Shown: positions 1 to 8,612, counted from the stretch's first letter. The stretch: DNA of 64,000 bases from CAYFPS01 sp964345075 (GCA_964345075.1 CAYFPS010000002.1:186001-250000), one strand, 5' to 3'. Numbers and translations: made by a program. The notes: generated by a model from the letters alone, not told the origin.

Positions 1-451
1 GCAGCAGAAGAGGATCCGCATAGACGGACTCAACTCCCGGCAGATTGGAAAGCGCTTCGAGCTCAGCCTCCCATGTGTCACGGGAGCCTTCCGGCTTCAG
101 GCTGAGGCGTACGGTCCGGGGAAAAGGATTGTGTCCCAGCAGCTCGACGACATCCAGGCCGAAGCCCTCTTCGAATTCCTCGGCTGCTGTTGCTTCATTC
201 AGCAGCCCGTCCCAGTCGAAGGCCCTGCCGGCGCTCACCAGCTCTTCAATCGCTTCGACCTCGGCACTCCCTGTCAGATAGAGTTCCACAATCAGGTTCT
301 CCTGCCAGGCGCGCCTTAGCTCGCGGCTGTTCAGCCAGGCCCATTCTGTAACACGGGCCAGCAGCATCAGAACTGTGGTGACAACAATCAGCAGGATTGC
401 CCGCAGTCCGGATTGCCCAAGCAGCCGGAAACCTTCCTTCAACCAGATCAT
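1..451 (-). CDS. ftsX: Cell-division protein FtsX, partial (C-terminus beyond window edge)
   Basis: An open frame starts with ATG at 451 and runs off the left edge, giving about 150 residues. It begins with a short cytoplasmic stretch (MIWLKEGFRLLGQSGL), then one membrane segment (about residues 17-33). The periplasmic part has the features expected of the FtsX extracellular domain, including VELYLTG and, further on, NPFPRTVRLSLKPEG followed by LPGVESVY. FtsX is the membrane partner of the ABC protein FtsE and controls peptidoglycan hydrolases at the septum. The ATG overlaps the stop of the upstream ftsE gene by four bases (ATGA), so the two are translationally coupled. The remaining membrane segments would lie outside the window. 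Identification rests on ftsE adjacency plus domain resemblance. Confidence 0.82.
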   Translation of the reverse strand, partial: MIWLKEGFRLLGQSGLRAILLIVVTTVLMLLARVTEWAWLNSRELRRAWQENLIVELYLTGSAEVEAIEELVSAGRAFDWDGLLNEATAAEEFEEGFGLDVVELLGHNPFPRTVRLSLKPEGSRDTWEAELEALSNLPGVESVYADPLLL

Positions 452-1125
452 GCGCGCTCCTCCAGCCTGCCACCAGCAAGCACAAGCGTGCGCTGACCGG
501 CTGGCGCATCCTGAGGCTGGTGCGTGCTGAGCAGGACGGCCGTGCCCGTCTCTGGCAGGCGTTTCAGCCATTCCCATAACCCAGCGCGCATCTCCTCACC
601 CAGATGGTGAAAGGGCTCATCCAGCAGCAGCAACTCGGGGCGGGTTGCCAGCATCAGGGCGACTTGCACCCAGCGCTTCTGCCCGGCGCTCAGCTCACCC
701 ACCGGCCTGTCTGCCAGAGCCAGCTGGCCGGTTTCTGCCAGAAGGTTGGTTGTATCACGAATCCGCAGGCTCTTTTCTGTCCCTCTGGCGGCCAGCACAA
801 GTTGAAGCAGTTCTCTGGCTGTCCGATCCGCCGGCAACTGCTGTTCCTGATCAAGCAGACCCAGACGGCGACGCCAGGCGGAACGAGCTGATGCCCGCCG
901 CGCATCGAGCTTGTCGCGCTTGAAGAGAATGCTGCCGGATGCCGGGATCAGGCGGGCCGACAAAAGCTTCAACAGCGTACTCTTCCCCGCGCCGGGATCA
1001 CCGGTCAGCAGCACCAGTTCGCCCGGACGCAGCTTGAAGCTGATGTTCCTTAGCGCAAGACCACCCGGCCAGTTGTAACACAGGTCGATGGATTCCAGCA
1101 CGGGAGTGGCCAGAAGCTGACTCAT
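448..1125 (-). CDS. ftsE: Cell-division ABC transporter ATP-binding protein FtsE
   Basis: A 225-residue single ABC ATPase domain, the usual FtsE length. Walker A is GDPGAGKST (42-50), the signature is a variant LSAGQ (145-149), Walker B is LLLLDEP (from 165), and the switch histidine is near residue 202 (LSTHQPQ). FtsE works with FtsX to couple ATP hydrolysis to septal peptidoglycan cleavage. The FtsE assignment, rather than a generic exporter ATPase, rests mainly on the downstream FtsX-like gene. It overlaps the methyltransferase gene upstream and ftsX downstream by 4 bp each, so it sits in an operon with dusB and pdxA. The N-terminal strand has an extra tryptophan-rich stretch (CYNWPGG) that could mark divergence from classical FtsE. 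Confidence 0.82.
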   Translation of the reverse strand: MSQLLATPVLESIDLCYNWPGGLALRNISFKLRPGELVLLTGDPGAGKSTLLKLLSARLIPASGSILFKRDKLDARRASARSAWRRRLGLLDQEQQLPADRTARELLQLVLAARGTEKSLRIRDTTNLLAETGQLALADRPVGELSAGQKRWVQVALMLATRPELLLLDEPFHHLGEEMRAGLWEWLKRLPETGTAVLLSTHQPQDAPAGQRTLVLAGGRLEERA

Positions 1126-1877
1126 GTCCGATCCTCCATCTTGCAGACAAAGTGAACACGGTCGGCGCGCTCGCTGCCCCGCTCGAAGCCGAACTCACGG
1201 TAGCAGCCTACAAGCTTAAGCCCTGCGGCAGGCAGCATGGCTTCGATTTCACGAATCAGGTAAATGCGCTGAGTATGAAGTTCCGTGAAGCGCTCGCCTG
1301 ATTCCAGATCCTGCACATCAAAACGATTGTAGTGGAGCCGCCGCTTGCCATCATACCAGCTGCGACGGCGATAATCCCAGCGATCAACAACACCTTCGTC
1401 TTCGTAATCAAGGAAGTGATCCAGGCTGTTGCGCTCGGTGCAGATATCAAAAACCAGCAGTCCACCCCCTGCCAGCTGACCGGCAAGTCGCTTGAAGGCC
1501 AGCAGCAGGTCGTCATCCTTCAGCAGATAATTGACGGAGTCGTAAAGACAGGTTACAAGGTCGAAGGCCAGACCTTCGGCTGGATCACGCAAATCACGGC
1601 GCTCAAGCAGAACATCCTCCGGCAGGCGATTGCGGGCAATCTGAAGCATGGCCTTGCTTGCGTCACTGCCGGAGCGCTTGACCCCGTCTTCCCTCATGCA
1701 TTCCAGAAAGCGTCCGGTTCCACAGGCCGCGTCATGCATGCTGTGATACAATCCTTCACAATGGCGAAACCAGCACTCGCGCACAAAATCTGCCCAGAGC
1801 GGGTAATCCACATGATCCATCAGCCGATCGTAAAAGGCCGCGATGCGGGAGTAGGGCTGATTGATGCCACCGCTCAT
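1122..1877 (-). CDS. Class I SAM-dependent methyltransferase, substrate unknown
   Basis: A 251-residue protein with a seven-strand Rossmann methyltransferase fold. Motif I is DAACGTGRFLECM (about 49-61), an acidic residue follows in SGSDASKAML, and motif IV-like DLVTCLYDSVNYLL is near 105-118. The N-terminus (YSRIAAFYDRLMDHVDYPLWADFV) resembles the small-molecule methyltransferases that open with Y-x-x-FA-x-xYD-x-LM, such as the CmoM/YqeM group, but the substrate cannot be read from sequence. It lies between pdxA and ftsE with 4-bp overlaps on both sides, which shows co-expression but not function. A GTGATACA word sits inside at 1743. Confidence 0.75.
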   Translation of the reverse strand: MSGGINQPYSRIAAFYDRLMDHVDYPLWADFVRECWFRHCEGLYHSMHDAACGTGRFLECMREDGVKRSGSDASKAMLQIARNRLPEDVLLERRDLRDPAEGLAFDLVTCLYDSVNYLLKDDDLLLAFKRLAGQLAGGGLLVFDICTERNSLDHFLDYEDEGVVDRWDYRRRSWYDGKRRLHYNRFDVQDLESGERFTELHTQRIYLIREIEAMLPAAGLKLVGCYREFGFERGSERADRVHFVCKMEDRT

Positions 1878-2908
1878 GCCCCGCGCACCTCCAGCAGCTT
1901 CAGGGCATGCCGCATGGCTTCAAACATGCTGGTTTCATCAGCCGCAAAAGGATCCGGTAGATCATAGGCAGTGCCGTGATCGGGTGATACACGCACATGA
2001 CTCAATCCCAGCGTAATGTTCACGCCCTTCATGCCTGCCACAAGTTTGAAAACGGGAAGTCCCTGATCGTGATACATGGCCAGAAAACGCCCACGGCCCC
2101 TGGCCAGTGCGGCATCTGCAGGATGCGGGCCGCTAACCCGCAGACCATTGGCGGAGAGCTTTTCAATCAGCCGCTTCAGCCATTCCGCTTCTTCGTCGCC
2201 CAGAGCACCGCCATCACCGGCATGGGGATTGATTCCCAGCACCTGAAGTGAATCCGCGCAGCCGGTAGCCTCAAGGTGAGCGCAGATTCGGCGAACCCGA
2301 CCTTCGACAAGATCCGGCGTGATACGCGCGGCCGTGAGCCTGAGCGCCTCGTGATTGGTCACCAGGCCAACGCTGATTGTATCACTGTGCATGAAGAGCA
2401 GACTGCTGGATCCGGGGTCACGCGCCTCAAGAAATTCGGTGTGACCGGGCCAGGCGAAACCAGCCAGCCACATGCTCTCCTTGTTGATGGGTGCCGTCAC
2501 CAGCGCACTGTTTTCAGGATCGGCCGCCACCTGATTCCGCATTTCTTCCAGGCTGTCCCAGGCAATGCGGCCATTCTGGGAGGTGGCTCTACCTGGCCGT
2601 GATACAAGATTTGCCATCAGCTGATCAGCACTGGGGGTTCGCTGACGCACGGGAGCAGGAAGAACTCCGAGCACATTCCGTGGAAGGGTGTGAAGGTCTT
2701 GGGCGCTTACAGGAAGGAGCTCAAGCCCGGGGCAGATTCTGGCCGCGAGTCTTTGCGTGAATTCCAGGGGCGCGCAGCTGGCAAGGCGAAGGGGCAGCCG
2801 TTCACGAAAGGCGCGCTCGGCTGCCTTAAGCAGAACAATCGGCCCAATTCCGGCGGGATCACCACAGCTAAGAAATAGCCGGGGGGCTTCGCCTGCTTGC
2901 TGGCTCAT
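1874..2908 (-). CDS. pdxA: 4-hydroxythreonine-4-phosphate dehydrogenase (pyridoxal phosphate synthesis)
   Basis: PdxA oxidises 4-phosphohydroxythreonine with NAD(P); the product decarboxylates and is condensed by PdxJ in the DXP-dependent vitamin B6 pathway. The 344-residue length fits the family. Diagnostic stretches are the N-terminal SCGDPAGIGPIVLLKA, the metal-binding WPGHTEFLEA, and YHDQGLPVFKLVAG followed by NITLGLSHVRVSPDHGTA near the C-terminus, all typical of PdxA. It overlaps dusB upstream and the methyltransferase downstream by 4 bp each. Four copies of the GTGATACA/TGTATCAC word occur within it (1984, 2069, 2378, 2599) plus a near-miss at 2319, one of the densest clusters in the window. 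No other B6 gene is present. Confidence 0.93.
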   Translation of the reverse strand: MSQQAGEAPRLFLSCGDPAGIGPIVLLKAAERAFRERLPLRLASCAPLEFTQRLAARICPGLELLPVSAQDLHTLPRNVLGVLPAPVRQRTPSADQLMANLVSRPGRATSQNGRIAWDSLEEMRNQVAADPENSALVTAPINKESMWLAGFAWPGHTEFLEARDPGSSSLLFMHSDTISVGLVTNHEALRLTAARITPDLVEGRVRRICAHLEATGCADSLQVLGINPHAGDGGALGDEEAEWLKRLIEKLSANGLRVSGPHPADAALARGRGRFLAMYHDQGLPVFKLVAGMKGVNITLGLSHVRVSPDHGTAYDLPDPFAADETSMFEAMRHALKLLEVRGA

Positions 2909-3936
2909 TCGTCCTGCTCCTCCAGTTCGTCGCGCAATTGCAGCAGCCGGCTGCGAACTTCCCCGGCATCCAGGATGCGTACCAGCTCGCTCCTTAGCTG
3001 GCGAACACCGCGATACTCCTTCAGATAGGCCGAGTACATCTTGCGCATTTCCAACACGGCGCGCTCTTCGCCCTTGTGCTCGATCGAAAGAGCCAGATGA
3101 TCCAGCAAAAGGTTGACCCTGTCCAGCAGACGGGGCGCAGGCAGGACTTCATGATGATCGATCCAGGCCCGTGCCTCGCGGAAGATCCAGGGATGATGCA
3201 TGGCGCCGCGGCCGATCATCACGGCATCAACTCCTGTGTGACGAAACATGCGCTCGGCATCTTCGGCCGTGCGCACATCGCCATTACCGATCACAGGAAT
3301 ATCCAGGGCCTGCTTAACGCGGGCGATCCAGTCCAGATCCGCCTCGCCCTCATACTTCTGATTACGTGTGCGTCCGTGTACGGTCAGGGCTTGTATACCT
3401 GCTTCCTGCAGCTTGAGACCGATTTCGATCACATTGATATTGTCCCAATCCCAGCCCAGTCGAATTTTGGCCGTAACCGGAAGTTCAACTGCCTCGACCA
3501 CACGGCGACCAATCTCCACCAGAATATCCGGTTCGCGCATCAGCTGCGAGCCCGCGCCGTGTCCACAGACCTTGCGTGCCGGACAACCGAAATTGATGTC
3601 AATCAGATCAGGCTCTTCTTCCACCGCCACACGGCGCGCGGCGGCTTCCATTCGATCGGGATCACGGCCGAAAATCTGCACGCCCGCAGGACGCTCGTCC
3701 TCTGCCAGCGAAATCTTGCGCGCCGTTTTGCCGGCAAGCCTCACCAGACCTTCCGAGCTGGTGAACTCGGTGTAGACAAGATCTGCACCCATGCGTTTGC
3801 AGATCCGCCTGAACGGTTGATCGCTGTAGCCTTCCATCGGGGCCAGCAGCAGTGCATTGCGAATGGAGAGCTTCCCGATGCGCAGTTCGCGATCAAGGAG
3901 CGGCTCATTCACCAGAAGCGATTCCATCGGGGTCAC
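2905..3936 (-). CDS. dusB: tRNA-dihydrouridine synthase, DusB type
   Basis: A flavoenzyme that reduces uridine to dihydrouridine in the tRNA D-loop. The 343-residue protein has the N-terminal FMN-binding stretch LLAPMEGYSDQPFRRICKR, the TEFTSSEGL segment, the catalytic-cysteine region INFGCPARKVCGHGAGSQL, and VHGRTRNQKYEG followed by IPVIGNGDVRTAEDA, as expected for Dus proteins. Family wording DusB is inferred from overall resemblance. It starts only 3 bp after the patatin gene stop and overlaps pdxA by 4 bp, so it is the second gene of a six-gene minus-strand operon. No TGTAWCAC word is present in this gene. Confidence 0.9.
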   Translation of the reverse strand: MTPMESLLVNEPLLDRELRIGKLSIRNALLLAPMEGYSDQPFRRICKRMGADLVYTEFTSSEGLVRLAGKTARKISLAEDERPAGVQIFGRDPDRMEAAARRVAVEEEPDLIDINFGCPARKVCGHGAGSQLMREPDILVEIGRRVVEAVELPVTAKIRLGWDWDNINVIEIGLKLQEAGIQALTVHGRTRNQKYEGEADLDWIARVKQALDIPVIGNGDVRTAEDAERMFRHTGVDAVMIGRGAMHHPWIFREARAWIDHHEVLPAPRLLDRVNLLLDHLALSIEHKGEERAVLEMRKMYSAYLKEYRGVRQLRSELVRILDAGEVRSRLLQLRDELEEQDE

Positions 3937-3939
3937 TTT

Positions 3940-6375
3940 CTAAAAAGGCACGCCCAGTGCGACGCGCGCCTTCCATCCTGAAGACAGCCCGCGATTCTGC
4001 TCCGTCAGGCGTGATACACTTGCGCAGAGTGGGCCGGCAAGACTTTCATATTGAATACAAAGGCCAAGTTCCTGCAACAGGTCTTCGTGCTGCAGGCGCC
4101 TTCCCGTGTCGTCATTCATCAGCATCAGGGTCCAGGCTGCCGCGGCAAACCAATCGCCCCCAAGGTGGCGGCGTGCCTCCAGCCGGACTCCTGCCGCTTG
4201 TGATGCAACAAGCTCCAGTTGATTCAGACTGCGTAGCCAGTCCTCTCCGCCAAATTCCAGCCTGTCCCAGCGACGCGGACTGTCACTCCAACCGCCGTAA
4301 AAGGTAGAATGTCCCGTCCACGCGCCCCATGTGCGCCAGGAGTCGAAGCGCGCCTGAAAGCGGTGGCTGCGATCGATGCCTTCTTCCACCAGCTCTTCCG
4401 CACTTACAATGTGATACTCGCCCTGCCGGGTCAGGCCCAGACGATCACGGCTGTCAACGATGCTCTCCAGGCTGAAGCGAACCGAATTCCAGGACGGCAC
4501 GCTGGCATAGCCTTCAATATCCGCCTGCTCGGCAGCCATGCTGGCATAAACCGTTCCAAGTCGATTGATCTGCTGCCCGACCCTTGCTTCCAGGCGCAGA
4601 CGGCGGCGTTCCAGCAGGTGTTTGCCTGACTCTGCAGGATCCCACTCATGGGCTCCAAGCCAGAGCTCTTCTTCCTCCACGCCAATACAGAAGCGTGTGG
4701 TCAGCCATGTGCGCCAGATGCGATCGCTTTCCAGCACGGCCTTCTGCTCCTGCCGCCAGGTGCCGTAGAGCCAGCTGAGTTCGCCGCGCAGGCTGCGGCC
4801 GAACAGGCTCTCCCAGATGAGCTGGCCAAAAATCTCACCTTGACGCGGCGTTGAATAATGCAGGCCCGCCCTCAACAGGGGATAGCTGAGTTCGGCTACA
4901 TGGACTTCCGCAATGCTCTGCCCGTCTTCCTGCTTCATGTGTACGGTCACCGTGCGAAACATGCCCAGCGCATAGATTCGGCTGATCGAGGCCTCCACCA
5001 CATCCACACGGAAAGGTTCGCCCTTGCGGGGCCTGAACTCACGTGATACAAGACTGGGATGGAGCTTGTCCAGACCTGTCACACGAAGTTCATCCACACG
5101 CCCCGGATTGATCCGGGCTGTGGCCGTGCTACCTTCGACGCTGATTTCTTCCAGGCGGGCAAAGGTGTAGCCGGCGGCTTTCAGCCGTGTGACAAGACGG
5201 TGTACGGCTGCCTCGCCCAGACCCGCTTCAGAAGTGGCGAGCCACAGCTCGTGCTCCTTCTCGAAGATCTCCAGATCGGCCAACTGCTGATTGCGCAGTC
5301 CCCGGGGAAGCTGTTCCAGCCCAACAAGCCGGACACTGTCAAACTCCTTTGGCCAGTTGTCCTCAGGCGGATGCTGCTCGCCTGATTGCTGCGGATCCAG
5401 CTGCAAATCCAGATCGGCAAGCGCTTCACCCATGGCCAGATAGCCAGCCTCGCGCAGCTCATCGGGGTTGCCGTCCTGACTGAGCAAAATCTCCGGCAGC
5501 TCGGGTACTACCAGAAGATCAGCCTTCAGCCTGCTTTCTGCATTCAAGCGAGTTTGCATGATACCGGCCACCTGATCTGCAACCTCCCAGGGCTGATCCA
5601 GATCATCGGGCCCGCGCAAGGGGCTGGTTACATCAACGGCAATCACATAATCTGCGCCCAATGCCCGCGCCGTTTCCACAGGAATATTGGCGCTGATCCC
5701 GCCATCAACCAGCAGGCGGCCCTGCCACTGGACTGGTTCAAACAGAATGGGAAGACTGGTGGAGGCGCGCATGGCCTCGGCCAGATCACCATCGGCAAGT
5801 TCCACACGCTCGCACGTGATCAGATCTGGTGAGATAGCACGAAAGCGGCAGGCCAGTTGATCGAAATCCCCAAAGCACTGCACGGGCGCGCGCCAGACCA
5901 TCTCACTTAAGAGTTGACTGACACGCTGGCCGGTTGACAGGCCCGCAGCCAGATCGGGCTTCATTCCGTCAAAGCGCACCTGCAGCTGGTGGTGATCCGA
6001 GATTTCCTTGCGGCCCGTATACATGTAGCGCCTGTCCGGCCGGGAGTTGACGATCTCCGCCCAGGAAAAGGCTCTAAGCAGGCTGTCCAGTTCAGCGGGC
6101 GAATATCCACTGGCATAAAGCCCACCGACCACGGCACCGACTGAACTGCCGACGATGCAATAAACCGGCACCCCGGCCTCCTCAAGCGCCGCTAACACCC
6201 CCACATGCGCGTGCCCGCGACTGCCCCCTCCGCTAAGCACAAGACCGATGCGCGGCGCAGGCTCGCCTGCAGGCATGGCTGTAACCCCGGCTCGAAGCGA
6301 TCGAGCTGAGGCAAACAGGCTTAGGAACATAAGTGCCGCCAGCAAAAGCCGGCCGTTGTGACGGGGAAGCTGCAT
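3940..6375 (-). CDS. Patatin-like phospholipase fused to Omp85-type outer-membrane barrel
   Basis: An 811-residue protein. A signal peptide (MQLPRHNGRLLLAALMFLSL) is followed by a patatin domain with the oxyanion loop GLVLSGGGSRGHAHVG, nucleophile motif GSSVGAVVGG and catalytic-Asp motif DGGISANIP. A POTRA-like stretch (about residues 380-480) and a long beta-rich C-terminus ending in VALGVPF follow, matching a surface-antigen/BamA-type barrel. This architecture is that of type Vd autotransporters such as Pseudomonas PlpD, in which the lipase is carried to the surface by its own barrel. I chose ATG 6375 rather than the in-frame upstream ATG at 6423, because the latter lies inside the terminator of the preceding gene and would put 16 residues before the signal peptide. 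It heads the dusB-ftsX operon. Confidence 0.86.
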   Translation of the reverse strand: MQLPRHNGRLLLAALMFLSLFASARSLRAGVTAMPAGEPAPRIGLVLSGGGSRGHAHVGVLAALEEAGVPVYCIVGSSVGAVVGGLYASGYSPAELDSLLRAFSWAEIVNSRPDRRYMYTGRKEISDHHQLQVRFDGMKPDLAAGLSTGQRVSQLLSEMVWRAPVQCFGDFDQLACRFRAISPDLITCERVELADGDLAEAMRASTSLPILFEPVQWQGRLLVDGGISANIPVETARALGADYVIAVDVTSPLRGPDDLDQPWEVADQVAGIMQTRLNAESRLKADLLVVPELPEILLSQDGNPDELREAGYLAMGEALADLDLQLDPQQSGEQHPPEDNWPKEFDSVRLVGLEQLPRGLRNQQLADLEIFEKEHELWLATSEAGLGEAAVHRLVTRLKAAGYTFARLEEISVEGSTATARINPGRVDELRVTGLDKLHPSLVSREFRPRKGEPFRVDVVEASISRIYALGMFRTVTVHMKQEDGQSIAEVHVAELSYPLLRAGLHYSTPRQGEIFGQLIWESLFGRSLRGELSWLYGTWRQEQKAVLESDRIWRTWLTTRFCIGVEEEELWLGAHEWDPAESGKHLLERRRLRLEARVGQQINRLGTVYASMAAEQADIEGYASVPSWNSVRFSLESIVDSRDRLGLTRQGEYHIVSAEELVEEGIDRSHRFQARFDSWRTWGAWTGHSTFYGGWSDSPRRWDRLEFGGEDWLRSLNQLELVASQAAGVRLEARRHLGGDWFAAAAWTLMLMNDDTGRRLQHEDLLQELGLCIQYESLAGPLCASVSRLTEQNRGLSSGWKARVALGVPF

Positions 6376-6410
6376 GCCTGAAAGATACGGCGAATCCCCC
6401 CCAGCAACAA

Positions 6411-6433
6411 GGCCCGGAGACATGCTCCGGGCC
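6411..6433 (-). terminator. Hairpin terminator after the lamin-tail protein gene
   Basis: A perfect 9-bp stem (GGCCCGGAG pairing with CTCCGGGCC) with a 5-base loop lies just after the stop at 6442. On the minus strand it is followed by a short, imperfect T-rich run (TTGTTG). It separates the lamin-tail gene from the patatin gene. Confidence 0.6.
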
Positions 6434-6441
6434 CTGAAGTC

Positions 6442-7278
6442 TCAGCGCAGCAAGAGGATCTTGCGAGTATCACGACTCTCGCCAGCCCTGAGCTCAACCA
6501 GGTAGGGTCCGCTGCTGAGCCCCTCCAGGTTGAATTCGATCTGATGGCTACCCGCGGCCATCCGTTCCTGGCTAACCCGCGCCACATTTCGTCCAAGCAG
6601 ATTGTATACCGACAGTTCGACATGAGAGATTTCAGCAAGCTCCACCTCGACCTGTGTTGAAGGATTGAAGGGATTGGGCCAGACGCCTGAAATGCGAGCG
6701 CTTGCTGGCAGGGGCGCATCCACTGCGCCGACCGTGGTCTCGCCCGTTCCAGGCACGGGACTTGCCTCGTCCATCCAGCTGCCCGGGCCCTGCCCCTGGT
6801 CCTTTCGCAAAAGGCTGTGGCCGCTCTCCACATCGGGCAGAAATTCCCCGGCGGGCCAGAGCTCGGTTTCGACAGCTTGCGCCTCCCAGCTGTGACCGGC
6901 CGTTCCATACTCCATGTAGTCCACCAGATTTTCTGTCAGCTGACCGCCTGGACTCCACAGGCCTACGAAGCCATGAGTGTTGCCCATGTTGTCGCCCTCA
7001 AACCAGATCTCAAGGCCATTGGGACCGCTTCCGGCCACGGCATTGGAATGGATCACCAGAGTTTCGCCCGCTCCAAGTTCCAACGGTGGCAGCTCCAGAT
7101 TGGGTCCGGAGAGGTCCACCAGCCAGCCCTCCAGATTCTGCGTCTCCCCGCCGGCATTGACAAGCTCGACCCACTCGGCCGCCGTATCTGTGCCCTCGGG
7201 ATCGTAGCAGACTTCCTGAATTTGAATCTGTCCAAGGGCGACCCTGGCCGCCAGCATCATCAACAATACGCCTTTCAT
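6442..7278 (-). CDS. Secreted lamin-tail-domain protein with C-terminal sorting (FlgD-like/T9SS-type) domain
   Basis: A 278-residue exported protein. Residues 1-16 are a signal peptide (MKGVLLMMLAARVALG). Residues about 17-125 match a lamin-tail domain (VQEVCYDPEG-type start, EWVELVNAGGETQNLEGW, LGAGETLVIHSN). A linker is followed by a C-terminal domain of about 80 residues opening with GVWPNPFNPSTQVEVEL and containing LSVYNLLGRNVA and GSHQIEFNLEGLSSGPYLVEL, ending KILLLR. That C-terminal pattern is the type A secretion tail/FlgD-Ig-like module used as a sorting signal in FCB-group bacteria. Function is unknown; surface or extracellular location is inferred. No secretion-system gene is in the window to confirm the route. 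It is transcribed alone, with a terminator directly after it. Confidence 0.82.
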   Translation of the reverse strand: MKGVLLMMLAARVALGQIQIQEVCYDPEGTDTAAEWVELVNAGGETQNLEGWLVDLSGPNLELPPLELGAGETLVIHSNAVAGSGPNGLEIWFEGDNMGNTHGFVGLWSPGGQLTENLVDYMEYGTAGHSWEAQAVETELWPAGEFLPDVESGHSLLRKDQGQGPGSWMDEASPVPGTGETTVGAVDAPLPASARISGVWPNPFNPSTQVEVELAEISHVELSVYNLLGRNVARVSQERMAAGSHQIEFNLEGLSSGPYLVELRAGESRDTRKILLLR

Positions 7279-7640
7279 GATTCCTCCTTGATCACGGGGG
7301 TGTTGCCACCCCCTTTCATCCTGACTCCGACCCGGTTGTTTGATTTGCCCCGGGGCGGGTCGCGCCCTCCATCCTGCATGTCGCGACCTCTATCTAAATC
7401 GCTTGTGGTTGATGGTAGGGCGACCGCGCCTTTTGCGGCCGCCCCCGCCGTTCTTCCGAACAGCTCCAACCTCGAGGCGGGAAAAGGCAAGAGGCATGCC
7501 AGAAAATGGCCGTTGATGGTCAAGGACTTGTTTCAATTTGAATGAGGATTCATGGTAGATTTCCAGAATCCTGAAATCGGCGGCGAGCCGCTGTCAGAGC
7601 GACATGACACTGGAGATTGTTTTTTGAGAATGATTGGGAA

Positions 7641-7718
7641 ATCCGGGAACCTGGCTGCCGATTTTCGGCTTTCACGCGGGGTATTCCCCTGGGTGGTCGG
7701 GGGTGGATGGAGGGCGCT
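7641..7718 (+). repeat. 78-bp direct repeat, copy 1
   Basis: Begins ATCCGGGAACCTGGCTGCCG and ends GGTGGATGGAGGGCGCT. It differs from copy 2 at two positions only (by hand alignment). It contains a small GGGG-TATT-CCCC inverted repeat. The sequence outside the 78 bp is not shared. Confidence 0.9.
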
Positions 7719-7818
7719 CGCGGCCGCCAGCTTCCAGGAAAATGACAACCTGTATCACAACCGCAATCGTGATCACGCACCCTGACACGCTGATGAGATT
7801 TCTGAAAAGTGTAGAAGA

Positions 7819-7896
7819 ATCCAGGAACCTGGCTGCCGATTTTCGGCTTTCACGCGGGGTATTCCCCTGGGCGGTCGGGGGTGGATGGAGGGCGCT
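7819..7896 (+). repeat. 78-bp direct repeat, copy 2
   Basis: Second copy of the element at 7641, with A for G at position 5 and C for T in the GGGTGG/GGGCGG stretch. The high identity in non-coding DNA means a recent duplication, or an element under constraint. Confidence 0.9.
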
Positions 7897-8063
7897 CCTG
7901 CAATAGAGAATATCCCGTCACAAAACGGATGATCGTCACACCAGATGCTCGGGGTGGGCACCCCCGGAAAACAGAGCATTCCTGCCTTCGGGCATAGCTG
8001 GATTACAGACCAGCCTTAACAGAAATCCCGGCCAAGGCCAATTCCTGAAAGCTCACCCCGAAT

Positions 8064-8612
8064 TCAGACAGAAAGCGCTTTAAGCCACTCAAGAACTTCA
8101 TCAAGGCATTGCTGCAGCTCTGGCCCTGTGTCCAAATGAAGAACCGGGCATTCAAGCTGACTGATCCAGGTCTTGTGTGATACAAGACTTCTCTGTTCAG
8201 GCCCGGCCGTGTCATTACGGCGCGCCCACTCAAGAAAGGCCTGATGTCTGGCATGTTCGGGATGTGATACAAGAAAGATGGAATCGCCATAGCGCTGACG
8301 CTCCCGCTGGAGAAGCCGTCTCATGCGCTCTGCTGGCTCCAGTTGCAAAAAGACAACCGCGTCCAGCCGATCAATCAGGAAATCCCCCCAGCCGACCAAA
8401 CTGCCGGAAAGGACCCAGGATGAATTCACAGCTGTATCACGGTCAAGCAGAAGGATTCGCTCGTCACGATCCCGGATGTGTGTGTAGGGCGGATCTTCCG
8501 GAAGCCAGAAGTAGTCATCAGAATCCAGATGCTTGATATTGAGCTTCTGGGCAAGTGAGGCAGCAAGTGTCGTCGTTCCAGTACCAGAAGCGCCCAGCAG
8601 ATGCACGCGCAT
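8064..8612 (-). CDS. Small P-loop kinase-like protein (adenylate/shikimate kinase fold)
   Basis: A 182-residue protein starting at once with a P-loop, HLLGASGTGTTTLAASLAQ (Walker A about residues 7-15), then the acidic HLDSDDYFWLP motif that precedes the lid in topology-modulation/AAA_17-type kinases. WVLSGSLVGWGD and AVVFLQLEPAERMRRLLQRE fit the nucleoside-kinase-like fold. The natural substrate cannot be told. It is the last gene of the tricorn-protease operon: its ATG overlaps the preceding stop by one base (TGATG). Three TGTATCAC/GTGATACA words lie inside (8177, 8264, 8433). Confidence 0.72.
   Translation of the reverse strand: MRVHLLGASGTGTTTLAASLAQKLNIKHLDSDDYFWLPEDPPYTHIRDRDERILLLDRDTAVNSSWVLSGSLVGWGDFLIDRLDAVVFLQLEPAERMRRLLQRERQRYGDSIFLVSHPEHARHQAFLEWARRNDTAGPEQRSLVSHKTWISQLECPVLHLDTGPELQQCLDEVLEWLKALSV

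Larger units (their letters stand above)
7279..8063. other. 785-bp intergenic region with duplicated element
   Basis: There is no convincing gene in this gap. It holds the upstream region of the lamin-tail gene and, in its centre, two near-identical 78-bp direct repeats (7641-7718 and 7819-7896) whose starts are 178 bp apart. One TGTATCAC word at 7751 lies between the repeats, one of only two intergenic copies in the window. Short open frames exist on both strands but follow the repeat rather than a coding pattern. Confidence 0.7.

Noticed and set aside
3076..3981. A 301-codon plus-strand frame opposite dusB
   Set aside because: It is a shadow of dusB, which has all expected motifs on the minus strand.
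7533..7906. Short open frames over the 78-bp repeats
   Set aside because: The frames exist only because the repeat lacks stops. The two copies encode the same peptide stretch but in unrelated contexts, with no start signals.
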